Below are positions 5,518 to 12,466 of a DNA stretch of 12,466 nucleotides, in pieces. A program made the translations under genes and the position numbers. Every line of letters starts with the position of its first letter. Positions within the stretch are counted from its first letter, which is position 1. The notes below the pieces were generated by a model that saw nothing but the letters and a program-made list of their open reading frames with translations, ran no database searches and had not been told where the DNA came from. This DNA is from Roseovarius sp. UBA3070 (GTDB lineage: Bacteria; Pseudomonadota; Alphaproteobacteria; Rhodobacterales; Rhodobacteraceae): NCBI GenBank assembly GCA_002366775.1, contig DFBW01000073.1:1-12466 (forward strand). The letters run 5' to 3'.

Positions 5518-6716
5518 GAGCGCCCTGGCTGCACATTGTTGGCATTGGCGAAGATGGCATGGAGGGCCTGTTGCCTGCCACGCGCGCTGTGGTTGAGGCC
5601 GCAGACGTGATCATCGGCGGCGATCGCCATCACCAGCTTTCGGGCTCGATCAACGCCGAGCGTCTGGCCTGGCCGTCGCCCTTTGATGCCTTGATTGAAC
5701 AACTGCATTCGCTGAAAGGTCGCCGTGTTGTGGTATTGGCCACGGGCGATCCTTTGTGGTTCTCGGTGGGGGCCCGCATTGGGCGTTCGATTGAGCCCTC
5801 CCAGATCACTTATCATCCGCAATTGTCAGCGTTCCAGCTTGCCTCGGCCCGCATGGGGTGGAGCATGGCGGATGTGGAAACGCTTACCGTTCATGGCCGC
5901 CCGGTTGAGCAGATGATCGCCTTTATTCAACCTGACGTGCGGTTGTTGATCCTCACCACGGGCGCACAAACCCCAGCCCAGATTGCACAGTTCCTGACGG
6001 AACGCGGATTTGGCCAGTCCAAACTAACGGTTTTGGCTGCGATGGGTGGCTCTGATGAGGCACGTTTTGATGGCGTGGCGCACAGCTGGACACACCAGGT
6101 GCCGACGTTCAACACGCTCGCGGTGGAATGTATCGCCGCATCTGATGCGGCTTTGTTGCCGCGTGTGCCGGGGTTGGCGGATGATTTGTTCCAACACGAT
6201 GGCACCATGACCAAGCAAGAGGTGCGCGCCGCCACCTTGGCCAAGCTGATGCCGATGCGTGGCGCGTTACTTTGGGATATTGGCTCGGGCTGCGGGTCGG
6301 TCGCGGTGGAATGGATGCGTGCGGCACGTTATTCCCGCGCGATTGGGATTGAGCCGCGCGCGGATCGTCGCGCCTTTGCTGCGGCCAACGCGTTGGCGTT
6401 GGGCGTGCCGAAACTGGAGTTGATTGATGGGCAGGTGCCTGCGGCCTTGGCTGGTCTGGAGGCACCCGATGCAGTGTTCATTGGTGGTGGCCTCAGCCAT
6501 GAGACATTTACGGCCGCCTGGGCCGCATTGCGCCCTTTGGGTCGGCTGGTGTGCAACGCGGTGACGCTGGAAAGCGAAGCCTTGCTTTTGGATATGCACA
6601 AAGAACATGGCGGGCAATTGGTGAAGCTGTCGATCAACCGGGCCGAGCCGATCGGCGGGTTGACCGGCTGGAAACCCCTGATGCCCGTGACGCAGTGGAG
6701 TTTGGTGAAACGATGA
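5514..6716 (+). CDS. cobL: precorrin-6Y C5,15-methyltransferase (decarboxylating) CobL
   Basis: CobL methylates precorrin-6Y at C-5 and C-15 with S-adenosylmethionine and removes the C-12 acetate carboxyl, giving precorrin-8X. The 400-residue protein has both expected domains. The N-terminal CbiE-like tetrapyrrole methylase part (1-205) shows HIVGIGEDG (7-15), IIGGDRHH (33-40) and VLATGDPLWFSVG (74-86). The C-terminal CbiT-like part (225-398) has HDGTMTKQEVRA (228-239) and the SAM-binding LLWDIGSGCGSVAVEWMR (252-269), then FIGGG (322-326). I prefer the GTG at 5514, with GGGG about 7 bases upstream, over a TTG at 5502 lying inside the AT-rich hairpin, which would add four residues. The gene lies 61 bases after cobH and 16 bases before cobI. 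Full-length fusion of CbiE and CbiT is typical of the aerobic-type enzyme. Confidence 0.96.
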   Translation: MRAPWLHIVGIGEDGMEGLLPATRAVVEAADVIIGGDRHHQLSGSINAERLAWPSPFDALIEQLHSLKGRRVVVLATGDPLWFSVGARIGRSIEPSQITYHPQLSAFQLASARMGWSMADVETLTVHGRPVEQMIAFIQPDVRLLILTTGAQTPAQIAQFLTERGFGQSKLTVLAAMGGSDEARFDGVAHSWTHQVPTFNTLAVECIAASDAALLPRVPGLADDLFQHDGTMTKQEVRAATLAKLMPMRGALLWDIGSGCGSVAVEWMRAARYSRAIGIEPRADRRAFAAANALALGVPKLELIDGQVPAALAGLEAPDAVFIGGGLSHETFTAAWAALRPLGRLVCNAVTLESEALLLDMHKEHGGQLVKLSINRAEPIGGLTGWKPLMPVTQWSLVKR

Positions 6717-6732
6717 TGCAGGACTGCACGAA

Positions 6733-7434
6733 ATGAGCGGCAAGTTGATTGGCGTGGGGGTGGGGCCGGGTGATCCTGAGTTGATGACGCTCAAGGCCCA
6801 CCGCCTGATAGCTGCGGCCAAAGTGGTGGCTTATCCGGCGCTGGCGGGAACTGAAAGTTTCGCGCGCGCGATTGCAGCGGATGCCATTGCGCCGGGGTGC
6901 CATGAGATCGTGATGAACGTGCCCATGACACCCGCGCGTGAGCCTGCACAATCGGCCTATGACGATGGTGCTGCCAAAATCGCAACCGAACTGGATGCGG
7001 GCCGTGATGTGGTGTGCCTTTGCGAGGGCGACCCGTTTTTTTATGGCTCTTTCATGTATCTTTATGCGCGGCTTAAGGGGCGGTTTGAGGTTGAGGTGGT
7101 GCCAGGTGTGACCTCAATCACCACCTGTGCTGCACGCGCAGGCATGCCGCTGGCGGCCCGCAATGAACGGCTGACAGTGTTGCCCGGCCCCTTGCCCGAG
7201 GATGAGCTGCGCGCGCGTATCGAGGGTGCCGAAAGCGTGGCCATCATGAAAGTGGGCCGCCACCTGAGCAAAATCCGCGCCGTGATTGATGCGCTGGGGC
7301 TAACCGCACAGGCCATGTATATCGAGCGCGCAAGCCTTGCCGATGAAGTGGTGCTGCCCTTGTCGGATGCCCCTGAAAAGGCACCGTATTTTTCAATGAT
7401 CCTGCTAACAAAAGGGGCCGATCCATGGCTGTAA
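6733..7434 (+). CDS. cobI: precorrin-2 C20-methyltransferase CobI/CbiL
   Basis: CobI adds the C-20 methyl group to precorrin-2 (CbiL does the same to cobalt-precorrin-2), using S-adenosylmethionine in the cytoplasm. The 233-residue product is a single tetrapyrrole methylase domain with the glycine loop GVGVGPGDPELMTLKA (7-22), CEGDPFFYGSFMYL (97-110), and VVPGVTSITTCAARAGMPLA (122-141). The last two strings are typical of C20 methyltransferases rather than of CobM or CobJ. The ATG is preceded by GCAGGA about 9 bases upstream. It ends inside the start of the next gene: its TAA lies 8-10 bases into the cbiG-cobJ frame, so the two are probably translationally coupled. Whether the substrate already carries cobalt depends on how CbiX is used and cannot be told from this protein alone. 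Confidence 0.95.
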   Translation: MSGKLIGVGVGPGDPELMTLKAHRLIAAAKVVAYPALAGTESFARAIAADAIAPGCHEIVMNVPMTPAREPAQSAYDDGAAKIATELDAGRDVVCLCEGDPFFYGSFMYLYARLKGRFEVEVVPGVTSITTCAARAGMPLAARNERLTVLPGPLPEDELRARIEGAESVAIMKVGRHLSKIRAVIDALGLTAQAMYIERASLADEVVLPLSDAPEKAPYFSMILLTKGADPWL

Positions 7435-9227
7435 CTCCGGTTGTACTGGCGCTGTCGCGCTCGGGTGAGGCCACGGCCCACCGTGTGGCAAAGCTGATTG
7501 GCGCTAAGGTGCATGGCAGGGCCGATAGGGTGGATGCGGCCGATGCCTTTTTCCCCAATGCGCTGGATCATGCGCGCGATCTGTTTGCAGCGGGGGTGCC
7601 GGTTGTTGGCGTCTGTGCCTCAGGTATTCTGATCCGGGCCGTCGCGCCCTTGCTGGCGGATAAAACGAGCGAACCACCTGTGGTGTCGGTCTCGGATGAC
7701 GGCTCTGTCGTGGTGCCATTGCTAGGCGGGCATCGCGGTGCCAACCGGTTGGCGGCACAAATTGCCCAAGGGTTGGGGGCAACTGCCGCTGTCACCACGG
7801 CGGGTGATGTCGCCACGGGTGTGGCGCTGGATGCGCCGCCTGCGGGCTATCGGTTGATGAACCCCGAACACGCCAAATCCGCTATGGCCACGATGCTGGC
7901 AGGTGGCGGTGTGCGTGTCACCGGTGAAAACATCTTTGACATCGCAGACACTGGCGGCGCGGTTGAATTGCACATTGGCGACGCGCCCATGCAAGGGGGC
8001 GATGAGCGGTTGATCTATCATCCACAACGCTTTGCGCTTGGCGTGGGATGTGCCCGCAATGCCGACCCGGAAGATCTGTGGTCGTTGGTGCAAGATACGT
8101 TGAAGGCCGCGAATATTGCACCCGGTGCGATTGCCTGTGTCGCGTCGATTGACCTCAAGGCCGATGAGCGCGCGATGAATATTCTGGCGGCCCGATTGGG
8201 CGTGCCATTCCGGCTGTTTAACGCCGAAGAATTGGAAGCACAGGCCAGTCGGCTGGCAAACCCATCAGATGTGGTTTTTGCCGAGGTCGGATGTCACGGC
8301 GTTTCTGAAGGCGCGGCATTGGCCTGTGGCGGAGATTTGGTGGTCGAAAAACACAAGAACGCCACCGCCACTTGTGCTTTGACGCGCTCTGATGCGCCGA
8401 TCACCAAAATGCCGGGCCGTGCCCGAGGCCGATTGTCTGTCGTGGGCATCGGACCGGGGCAGGCCAGTTGGCGCACACCTGAGGTGTCGCGTTTGGTGGC
8501 CGAGGCCGAAGAACTGGTGGGCTATGGCCTCTATATTGATTTGCTGGGGCCGTTGGCCGTTGGAAAAACCCGCTCGGATTTCCCGCTGGGCGGCGAGGAG
8601 GCACGCTGCCGCTATGCGCTGGAACAGGCGGCTCTGGGCAAGAACGTCGCGCTGGTCTGTTCGGGGGATGCGGGCATTTACGCCATGGGGGCGCTGGTGT
8701 TTGAGCTTCTGGACCGCGGCCCGCATGAACAAGGCGTGTCAGACGCGGCCCACCGGGTCGAGGTTGTTTGCTCACCTGGTGTGTCGGCATTGCAGGGCGC
8801 GGCGGCGCGTGCGGGCGCTCCATTGGGGCATGATTTTTGCACGATTAGCTTGTCAGATCTGCTAACCCCGCGTGATGATATTATCCGACGGCTGCATGCG
8901 GCGGCGGAAGGGGATTTTGTGATCGCCTTCTACAATCCGGTGTCCAAAACCCGCCGGACTTTGCTGGCCGAGGCGCGTGACATTCTGTTGCAACATCGAC
9001 CTGTAGATACGCCGGTCATGCTGGCTTCAAATTTGGGCCGACCCGAGGAAGATGTGCGCTATCGTCGGCTGGATCAGTTGGAAGTGGACGAAGTAGACAT
9101 GCTGACCGTTGTGCTGGTGGGATCCAGCAACTCGCGGCTGGCAGAATTGGGCGAAGGCCCGCGCATGTTCACACCGCGTGGCTATGCCCGCAAAATTGAT
9201 GGTGATCTGGCAAAAGGTCACGGTTGA
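7425..9227 (+). CDS. cobJ: fusion of CbiG (cobalt-precorrin-5A hydrolase, with CobE-like domain) and CobJ (precorrin-3B C17-methyltransferase)
   Basis: The 600-residue product joins two pathway proteins. Residues 5-200 are CbiG N-terminal and middle regions, with GVCASGILIRAVAPLLADK (62-80) and VPLLGGHRGANRLA (97-110). Residues 203-320 are the CbiG C-terminal (CobE-like) domain, starting LGVGCARNADPEDL. A short linker rich in Arg/Gly (329-336) leads to CobJ/CbiH, residues 337-590: LSVVGIGPGQ (337-346), VCSGDAGIYAMG (411-422), LSDLLTPRDDI (476-486) and AFYNPVSKTRR (501-511). CobJ methylates C-17 and contracts the ring; CbiG opens the lactone and releases acetaldehyde in the anaerobic route. 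The ATG has AAAAGGGG upstream and overlaps cobI by 10 bases. No frameshift is seen at the junction, so the fusion is real as given. Whether the CbiG hydrolase is active in this organism is open. Confidence 0.94.
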   Translation: MAVTPVVLALSRSGEATAHRVAKLIGAKVHGRADRVDAADAFFPNALDHARDLFAAGVPVVGVCASGILIRAVAPLLADKTSEPPVVSVSDDGSVVVPLLGGHRGANRLAAQIAQGLGATAAVTTAGDVATGVALDAPPAGYRLMNPEHAKSAMATMLAGGGVRVTGENIFDIADTGGAVELHIGDAPMQGGDERLIYHPQRFALGVGCARNADPEDLWSLVQDTLKAANIAPGAIACVASIDLKADERAMNILAARLGVPFRLFNAEELEAQASRLANPSDVVFAEVGCHGVSEGAALACGGDLVVEKHKNATATCALTRSDAPITKMPGRARGRLSVVGIGPGQASWRTPEVSRLVAEAEELVGYGLYIDLLGPLAVGKTRSDFPLGGEEARCRYALEQAALGKNVALVCSGDAGIYAMGALVFELLDRGPHEQGVSDAAHRVEVVCSPGVSALQGAAARAGAPLGHDFCTISLSDLLTPRDDIIRRLHAAAEGDFVIAFYNPVSKTRRTLLAEARDILLQHRPVDTPVMLASNLGRPEEDVRYRRLDQLEVDEVDMLTVVLVGSSNSRLAELGEGPRMFTPRGYARKIDGDLAKGHG

Positions 9228-9232
9228 CGGTT

Positions 9233-9260
9233 GGCGCTGTTTGCCTTTGGCAAAAACGCC
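9233..9260 (+). other. hairpin in the cobJ-cobM gap
   Basis: TTTGCC (9240-9245) and GGCAAA (9249-9254) pair perfectly around a 3-base loop. GGCG (9233-9236) and CGCC (9257-9260) extend the stem after a small internal loop. It lies in the 63-base gap between two co-directional genes. With no T-run after it, it is not a Rho-independent terminator. It could shape mRNA processing or be chance. Confidence 0.35.
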
Positions 9261-9290
9261 CCACCCGCCATCCCGTAAGGAGTTGAAATA

Positions 9291-10064
9291 ATGACAGTTT
9301 ATTTTATTGGAGCAGGCCCCGGAGATCCGGAGCTATTGACCAAAAAAGCCGAACGGGTGATCGGTGAATGCCCGGTGTGTCTTTATGCCGGATCCTTGGT
9401 GCCGCCTGAGGTGGTATCCTGCGCGCCTGCACATGCGCGCGTGTTGGACACCGCCCCGATGACATTGGACGACACCCACGAAGAGATTGTAGCCGCCCAT
9501 GCCAAAGGCCAGAATGTGGCGCGTGTGCATTCCGGTGATCCATCGCTTTATGGTGCCATTGCCGAGCAAATCCGGCGATTGCGCGCTGAGGGGATTGAGT
9601 ATGAAATCATCCCCGGTGTGCCCGCTTATGCTGCTGCAGCGGCTGCTTTGGGGCAGGAATTGACTATCCCGGAGGTCGGCCAGTCTATTGTCCTGACTCG
9701 TGTGTCGATGAAATCCACCTCAATGCCCGAACATGAGACGCTGGAAAACTTTGCGCGCACCCGCACGACGCTGGCGATCCATCTGGGCGTGCGTAATCTG
9801 CGTGAGATTGAGCGCCAGTTGACGCCTTATTATGGGGCGGATTGCCCTGTGGTGGTCGCCTACCGTGTGGGGTGGCCGGATCAGCTGTTTATCCGCGGCA
9901 CACTGAGTGACATTCAAAAGAAAGTGCGCGCTGAGAAACTGACTCGTACAGCGCTGATTCTGGTGGGGCCTGTGCTGGGAGAGGTCACGGATTTCAAGGA
10001 TAGCGCCCTCTATGATCCCGAAATACCACATGTTTTGCGGCCAATTGCGACAGTTGCCAACTAA
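9291..10064 (+). CDS. cobM: precorrin-4 C11-methyltransferase CobM/CbiF
   Basis: CobM transfers a methyl group from S-adenosylmethionine to C-11 of precorrin-4. The 257-residue protein has the tetrapyrrole methylase loop FIGAGPGDPELLTKKA (5-20), the family-specific CLYAGSLVPPEVV (30-42), the SAM-binding HSGDPSLYGAI (80-90) and IIPGVPAYAAAAAALGQELT (106-125), then LTRVSMKSTSMPE (135-147), close to the LTR-x-x-x-(K/R)TxMPE string of CobM/CbiF. The start is firm: TAAGGAG at 9276-9282 is about 8 bases upstream, the best ribosome binding site in the operon. It is the last recognisable cobalamin gene of the run. The next gene begins 80 bases later. The aerobic (CobM) and anaerobic (CbiF) versions are too similar to separate by eye. 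Confidence 0.96.
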   Translation: MTVYFIGAGPGDPELLTKKAERVIGECPVCLYAGSLVPPEVVSCAPAHARVLDTAPMTLDDTHEEIVAAHAKGQNVARVHSGDPSLYGAIAEQIRRLRAEGIEYEIIPGVPAYAAAAAALGQELTIPEVGQSIVLTRVSMKSTSMPEHETLENFARTRTTLAIHLGVRNLREIERQLTPYYGADCPVVVAYRVGWPDQLFIRGTLSDIQKKVRAEKLTRTALILVGPVLGEVTDFKDSALYDPEIPHVLRPIATVAN

Positions 10065-10144
10065 TTCACGAAAAAATGGAAATTTAACGTGACCGTCATG
10101 TTTTACTGCGACACTCTGGGCACAAACGTGCTGGGGAGCGTGCA

Positions 10145-10504
10145 ATGACAACCTATTTACCGCCAGATGTGCAAGCGGGCCTTGATGCTGCGCGTCGCCT
10201 TGCGCGCAAAGCGTCGAGTCGTCTTCGGATCGAAGTGGGTGATGACGTTTACCATGTACTGCGGGCATGGGACGATGGATTTGCGCTGGATGCAGAAACC
10301 ACACCACAATTGCGCGGCCGGGTTGCGCTTTATGATGGAACGCGGCTTTTGTCACATGGGCTGATTATCGCATCTGAGGAAGATGGCGGCGAATTGCGGT
10401 TTGAATTTAAACGCCTGACAGAGGCTCATGAAGAGCAACCGCTGGATTTCTACCGTGCGCCCGATGCGCCTGTGGCGCTATTGGGGCCAGCAATACATCA
10501 CTGA
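10145..10504 (+). CDS. uncharacterised 119-aa protein downstream of cobM
   Basis: I do not recognise this protein. It starts at an ATG with GGGGAG about 6 bases upstream. It opens with a helical, basic segment (LDAARRLARKASSRLRIEV, residues 13-31). A region likely to be beta-rich follows, with VYHVLRAWDDGFALD (35-49), LRGRVALYDGTRLLSHGLI (56-74) and LRFEFKRLT (83-91). It then ends in a loose tail. The Arg-rich start followed by a compact beta region and the GFALD string recalls PilZ-like domains, but the RxxxR and DxSxxG signature is not convincingly present, so this is only a suggestion. No signal peptide or membrane segment is seen. It lies 80 bases after cobM and may have its own promoter. 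Its last 7 bases overlap the convergent aminotransferase gene. Confidence 0.85.
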   Translation: MTTYLPPDVQAGLDAARRLARKASSRLRIEVGDDVYHVLRAWDDGFALDAETTPQLRGRVALYDGTRLLSHGLIIASEEDGGELRFEFKRLTEAHEEQPLDFYRAPDAPVALLGPAIHH

Positions 10505-11670
10505 AGGTCAGAAAATGCGTTTTGCAGGCGCGCGACAGCCTCTTGAAGCTGGGCCTTTGACGTGGCGATGTTGAAGCGTAAATAGAATTCACCTCCGCTG
10601 CCAAAATCAGCGCCGATGCTGGGGGCAATGCGCGCATCCCCTTTCACGCGGCGAATGACCTCATCCATGTCCATTCCGGTATTGGCAAACCCAACCCAGG
10701 CCAAATAGGTGGATTGCATTGGCATCGCACTGAGCCCAGGGATTTGCGCCATACCATCCAGGAAAATCTGCCGATTGGTATCGAGATAACCGGTCAGGGC
10801 GTCCACCCATTGTGCCCCGCGCGGGGAATAGGCCGCTTCGCTCAGAACACATCCCAACAGGTTCGGGCTGAGGTCAATTCCGCGGACCGCACCGGCAAAT
10901 GGTTTGCGCAGCGTTTCATCGGGAATCGTCACGACGCCCAGCCGCGCGCCGGCGATGTTGAAGGTCTTTGACGCCGAGGTCATCATCACCAGCCGGTCCA
11001 TGATTTCGGGTGCGGCGACAGGAAGGGGCGTGTGGGTGAAGCCGGGCAAGACCAGATCGTGATGTATTTCGTCCGAAATCAGCAACAGATCATGGCGTAC
11101 GCAGAAATCCGCCAGCGCGCGCAGCTCGTCGCGGGTCCATACCCGACCTGCCGGGTTGTGAGGCGAGCAGAACAGCACCACTTTTTCACGGCCCGTCAAA
11201 GAGGCCTCCAGCGCCGCAAGATCCATGCGGTAGATGCCATTGTCGATGACAAGTGGGCTTTCCTTTACCACACGGCCTGTCTTGTTAATCTTGACGGTAA
11301 ATTCATGGTAGACCGGAGTGAAAATAATCACCTCATCGCCCGGATCAGTATATGTATGCAGGCAAATGGCGATGCCGTTGCCAAGCCCCCCCGTCGAGGT
11401 CATCGCCTCTGGGTCCGCATCCCAGCCATGCCGGTTTTTCATCCACCAACTGACAGCCTCTTTCATGGATTGCTCGCCGGTGAAATACCCGTAATTCGCC
11501 TTTTCAATCAGCCCCTGCACTGCGTCCTGCAAAAAGTCAGCGGCACGGAAATCCATATCGGCCACCCACATTGCAATGGCGTCAGGCGCGGTGACGCCCG
11601 TTGCAGCGGCCATGCCGTCCCATTTGGCAGAGTTGGTATTGCGGCGGTCGATGGTCTCGTCAAAATTCAT
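10498..11670 (-). CDS. PLP-dependent aminotransferase/C-S lyase of the MalY/PatB type
   Basis: The 390-residue protein is a fold-type I PLP enzyme. Early MNFDETIDRRNTNSAKWD and WVADMDF (35-41) are typical of the MalY/PatB cystathionine beta-lyase group. TSTGGLGNGI (91-100) belongs to the cofactor phosphate site. SPHNPAGRVWTRDEL (169-183) holds the conserved Asn172. ISDEIHHDL (198-206) has Asp200, which pairs with the pyridine nitrogen. TSASKTFNIAGARLG (231-245) has the Schiff-base Lys235, and YLRFNIAT (363-370) has the carboxylate-binding Arg365. The expected reaction is beta-elimination of cystathionine or cysteine conjugates, though such enzymes are often just called aminotransferases. I start it at 11670, where AAAGAGG lies about 7 bases upstream. 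An ATG six codons earlier lacks a site. It is divergent from def and converges with the gene before it. Confidence 0.93.
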   Translation of the reverse strand: MNFDETIDRRNTNSAKWDGMAAATGVTAPDAIAMWVADMDFRAADFLQDAVQGLIEKANYGYFTGEQSMKEAVSWWMKNRHGWDADPEAMTSTGGLGNGIAICLHTYTDPGDEVIIFTPVYHEFTVKINKTGRVVKESPLVIDNGIYRMDLAALEASLTGREKVVLFCSPHNPAGRVWTRDELRALADFCVRHDLLLISDEIHHDLVLPGFTHTPLPVAAPEIMDRLVMMTSASKTFNIAGARLGVVTIPDETLRKPFAGAVRGIDLSPNLLGCVLSEAAYSPRGAQWVDALTGYLDTNRQIFLDGMAQIPGLSAMPMQSTYLAWVGFANTGMDMDEVIRRVKGDARIAPSIGADFGSGGEFYLRFNIATSKAQLQEAVARLQNAFSDLQ

Positions 11671-11677
11671 GGGCTGG

Positions 11678-11684
11678 CCTCTTT
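11678..11684 (-). promoter_or_regulatory. ribosome binding site deciding the aminotransferase start
   Basis: On the minus strand this reads AAAGAGG, 7 bases before the ATG at 11670. The other in-frame ATG, at 11688, overlaps just upstream of this site and has no Shine-Dalgarno sequence of its own. Confidence 0.7.
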
Positions 11685-11767
11685 GCATGTTGTCGGCAAG
11701 CTATCCGAATGCGCGCGGGGCGCAAGAGCCGTTGCAGAATGCGTTCGGCTGGCCTAAATGAAATGCC

Positions 11768-12286
11768 ATGAAACGCTCGATCCTCATTCACCCTGATCCG
11801 CGCCTTAAAAAGGTTTGCGCCCCTGTGCCGGATTTGTCTGATGCCCTGCGCAAGCTGGCTGATGATATGTTGGAAACCATGTATGACGCGCCGGGCATTG
11901 GGCTGGCCGCGCCACAGATCGGTGTGCTGGACAGGCTGATCGTGATGGATTGTGTCAAAGAAGACGGGGTCGAGGCGAAACCGATGGTGTTGTTCAACCC
12001 CGAGATCGTGGCCTCATCAGACGATCTGAACGTCTATGAGGAAGGCTGTTTGTCGATCCCCGAGCAATATGCCGACGTGACCCGCCCGAGCGAAGTGGAC
12101 GTGCGCTGGATGGATCGTGACGGCAATGCTCAGCAGCAGACCTTTGACGGGCTTTGGGCCACCTGTGTGCAGCACGAGATTGACCACCTGAATGGCAAAT
12201 TATTCATTGATTATCTTGGCCCGATGAAGCGTCAGATGATCACGCGCCGGATGCAAAAACTGAAACGCGAACAGGCGCGGGCCTGA
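11768..12286 (+). CDS. def: peptide deformylase
   Basis: Peptide deformylase removes the formyl group from the N-terminal methionine of new proteins at the ribosome. The 172-residue product has all three metal-site motifs: GIGLAAPQIG (43-52), EEGCLSIPE (91-99) with the metal-binding Cys94, and QHEIDHLNG (135-143) with metal-binding His136 and His140 and catalytic Glu137. Length is normal. The C-terminal basic helix (MKRQMITRRMQKLKREQARA) matches the ribosome-binding tail of alphaproteobacterial enzymes. The Shine-Dalgarno is weak, but the N-terminus MKRSILIHPDPRL is the family's usual one, so the start is well supported. It is divergent from the aminotransferase, sharing a region of 97 bases. 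A second deformylase-like gene begins 4 bases after its stop, so they form an operon. In Rhodobacteraceae such tandem def genes are often followed by fmt, which would lie outside the window. Confidence 0.97.
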   Translation: MKRSILIHPDPRLKKVCAPVPDLSDALRKLADDMLETMYDAPGIGLAAPQIGVLDRLIVMDCVKEDGVEAKPMVLFNPEIVASSDDLNVYEEGCLSIPEQYADVTRPSEVDVRWMDRDGNAQQQTFDGLWATCVQHEIDHLNGKLFIDYLGPMKRQMITRRMQKLKREQARA

Positions 12287-12290
12287 GCCG

Positions 12291-12466
12291 GTGACAGCAC
12301 GGCGTTGTTTACCCTGGCCCGACAAACACCTGCGCACGGCCGCGGCATCCGTCACGGCGATCACAGATGACATACGCGCAATCTGGGCGGATATGATCGA
12401 CACGATGGAGGCGATGCCGGGTGTCGGATTGGCGGCCAATCAGATCGGTGTGTTGCAGCGATTGGC
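12291..12466 (+). CDS. second peptide deformylase-like gene, N-terminal part (cut by right edge)
   Basis: A frame opening with GTG at 12291, 4 bases after the def stop, stays open to the edge and encodes 58 residues. It reads RRCLPWPDKHLRTAAASV near the start, then IWADMIDTMEAMPGVGLAANQIG (split here as IWADMIDTMEAM and PGVGLAANQIG), which carries motif I of deformylases, G-x-G-x-A-A-x-Q. The variable position is Asn where the neighbouring gene has Pro, and this is allowed in the family. Motifs II and III, with the Cys and His ligands, lie beyond the edge, so it cannot be said whether it is an active deformylase or one of the degenerate paralogues that occur in this family. The start codon is inferred from the close spacing. 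Confidence 0.85.
   Translation, partial: MTARRCLPWPDKHLRTAAASVTAITDDIRAIWADMIDTMEAMPGVGLAANQIGVLQRL

Noticed and set aside
6267..6821. Minus-strand ORF of 184 codons opposite cobL/cobI
   Set aside because: Antisense shadow of GC-rich coding sequence that crosses the cobL-cobI junction, with low-complexity composition and no recognisable domain.
12420..12450. Inactivating change Pro to Asn in motif I of the second deformylase
   Set aside because: That position is variable in the family motif G-x-G-x-A-A-x-Q, so the change alone does not indicate loss of function.

Overview
The window looks like a chromosomal segment of an alphaproteobacterium of the Rhodobacteraceae, most likely the marine roseobacter group. 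The main reasons are a near-textbook DMSP lyase DddP, a cobalamin gene order with a CbiG-CobJ fusion, tandem peptide deformylases, and a short GC-rich intergenic repeat that I recall as common in this family. Base composition is GC-rich throughout. The exception is a striking AT-rich island of about 45 bases between cobH and cobL. No tRNA, rRNA, CRISPR array, insertion sequence or phage gene was seen.

Layout. (1) 1-488, minus: the N-terminal part of an alpha/beta hydrolase that runs off the left edge. (2) 489-805: a gene-poor stretch with one doubtful 44-codon ORF. (3) 806-1597, plus: a membrane-anchored diguanylate cyclase (GGDEF) whose tail overlaps the 3' end of the next gene. (4) 1561-2904, minus: dddP, with every iron ligand and the catalytic aspartate at the published positions. 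(5) 2905-3281: a leader and divergent intergenic region. (6) 3282-10064, plus: a cobalamin operon made of a small His-rich membrane protein, cbiX (sirohydrochlorin cobaltochelatase with a Cys- and His-rich tail), cobH, cobL, cobI, a cbiG-cobJ fusion, and cobM. (7) 10145-10504, plus: a small unrecognised protein. (8) 10498-11670, minus: a MalY/PatB-type PLP enzyme. (9) 11768-12286, plus: peptide deformylase, followed after 4 bases by a second deformylase cut by the right edge.

How the genes work together. CbiX inserts cobalt into sirohydrochlorin. CobI, CobJ, CobM, CobL and CobH carry out the C-methylations, the decarboxylation and the final methyl migration of corrin ring synthesis. The mix is unusual: CbiX and the CbiG domains belong to the cobalt-early (anaerobic) route, while the other enzymes are most like the Cob proteins of the cobalt-late (aerobic) route. 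No CobG/CobZ, CobK, CobF, cobaltochelatase CobNST or CobA is in the window. DddP cleaves the algal osmolyte DMSP to DMS and acrylate. Its position divergent from a B12 operon fits the known exchange of DMSP and B12 between algae and roseobacters, but co-regulation is not shown.

I see no clearly undescribed multi-gene system. The best leads are local: the paired AT-rich hairpins and the overlapping 22-codon ORF between cobH and cobL; the duplicated CxxC repeat, eight cysteines, His tail and 11-C tract of cbiX; and the small His-rich membrane protein ahead of cbiX.
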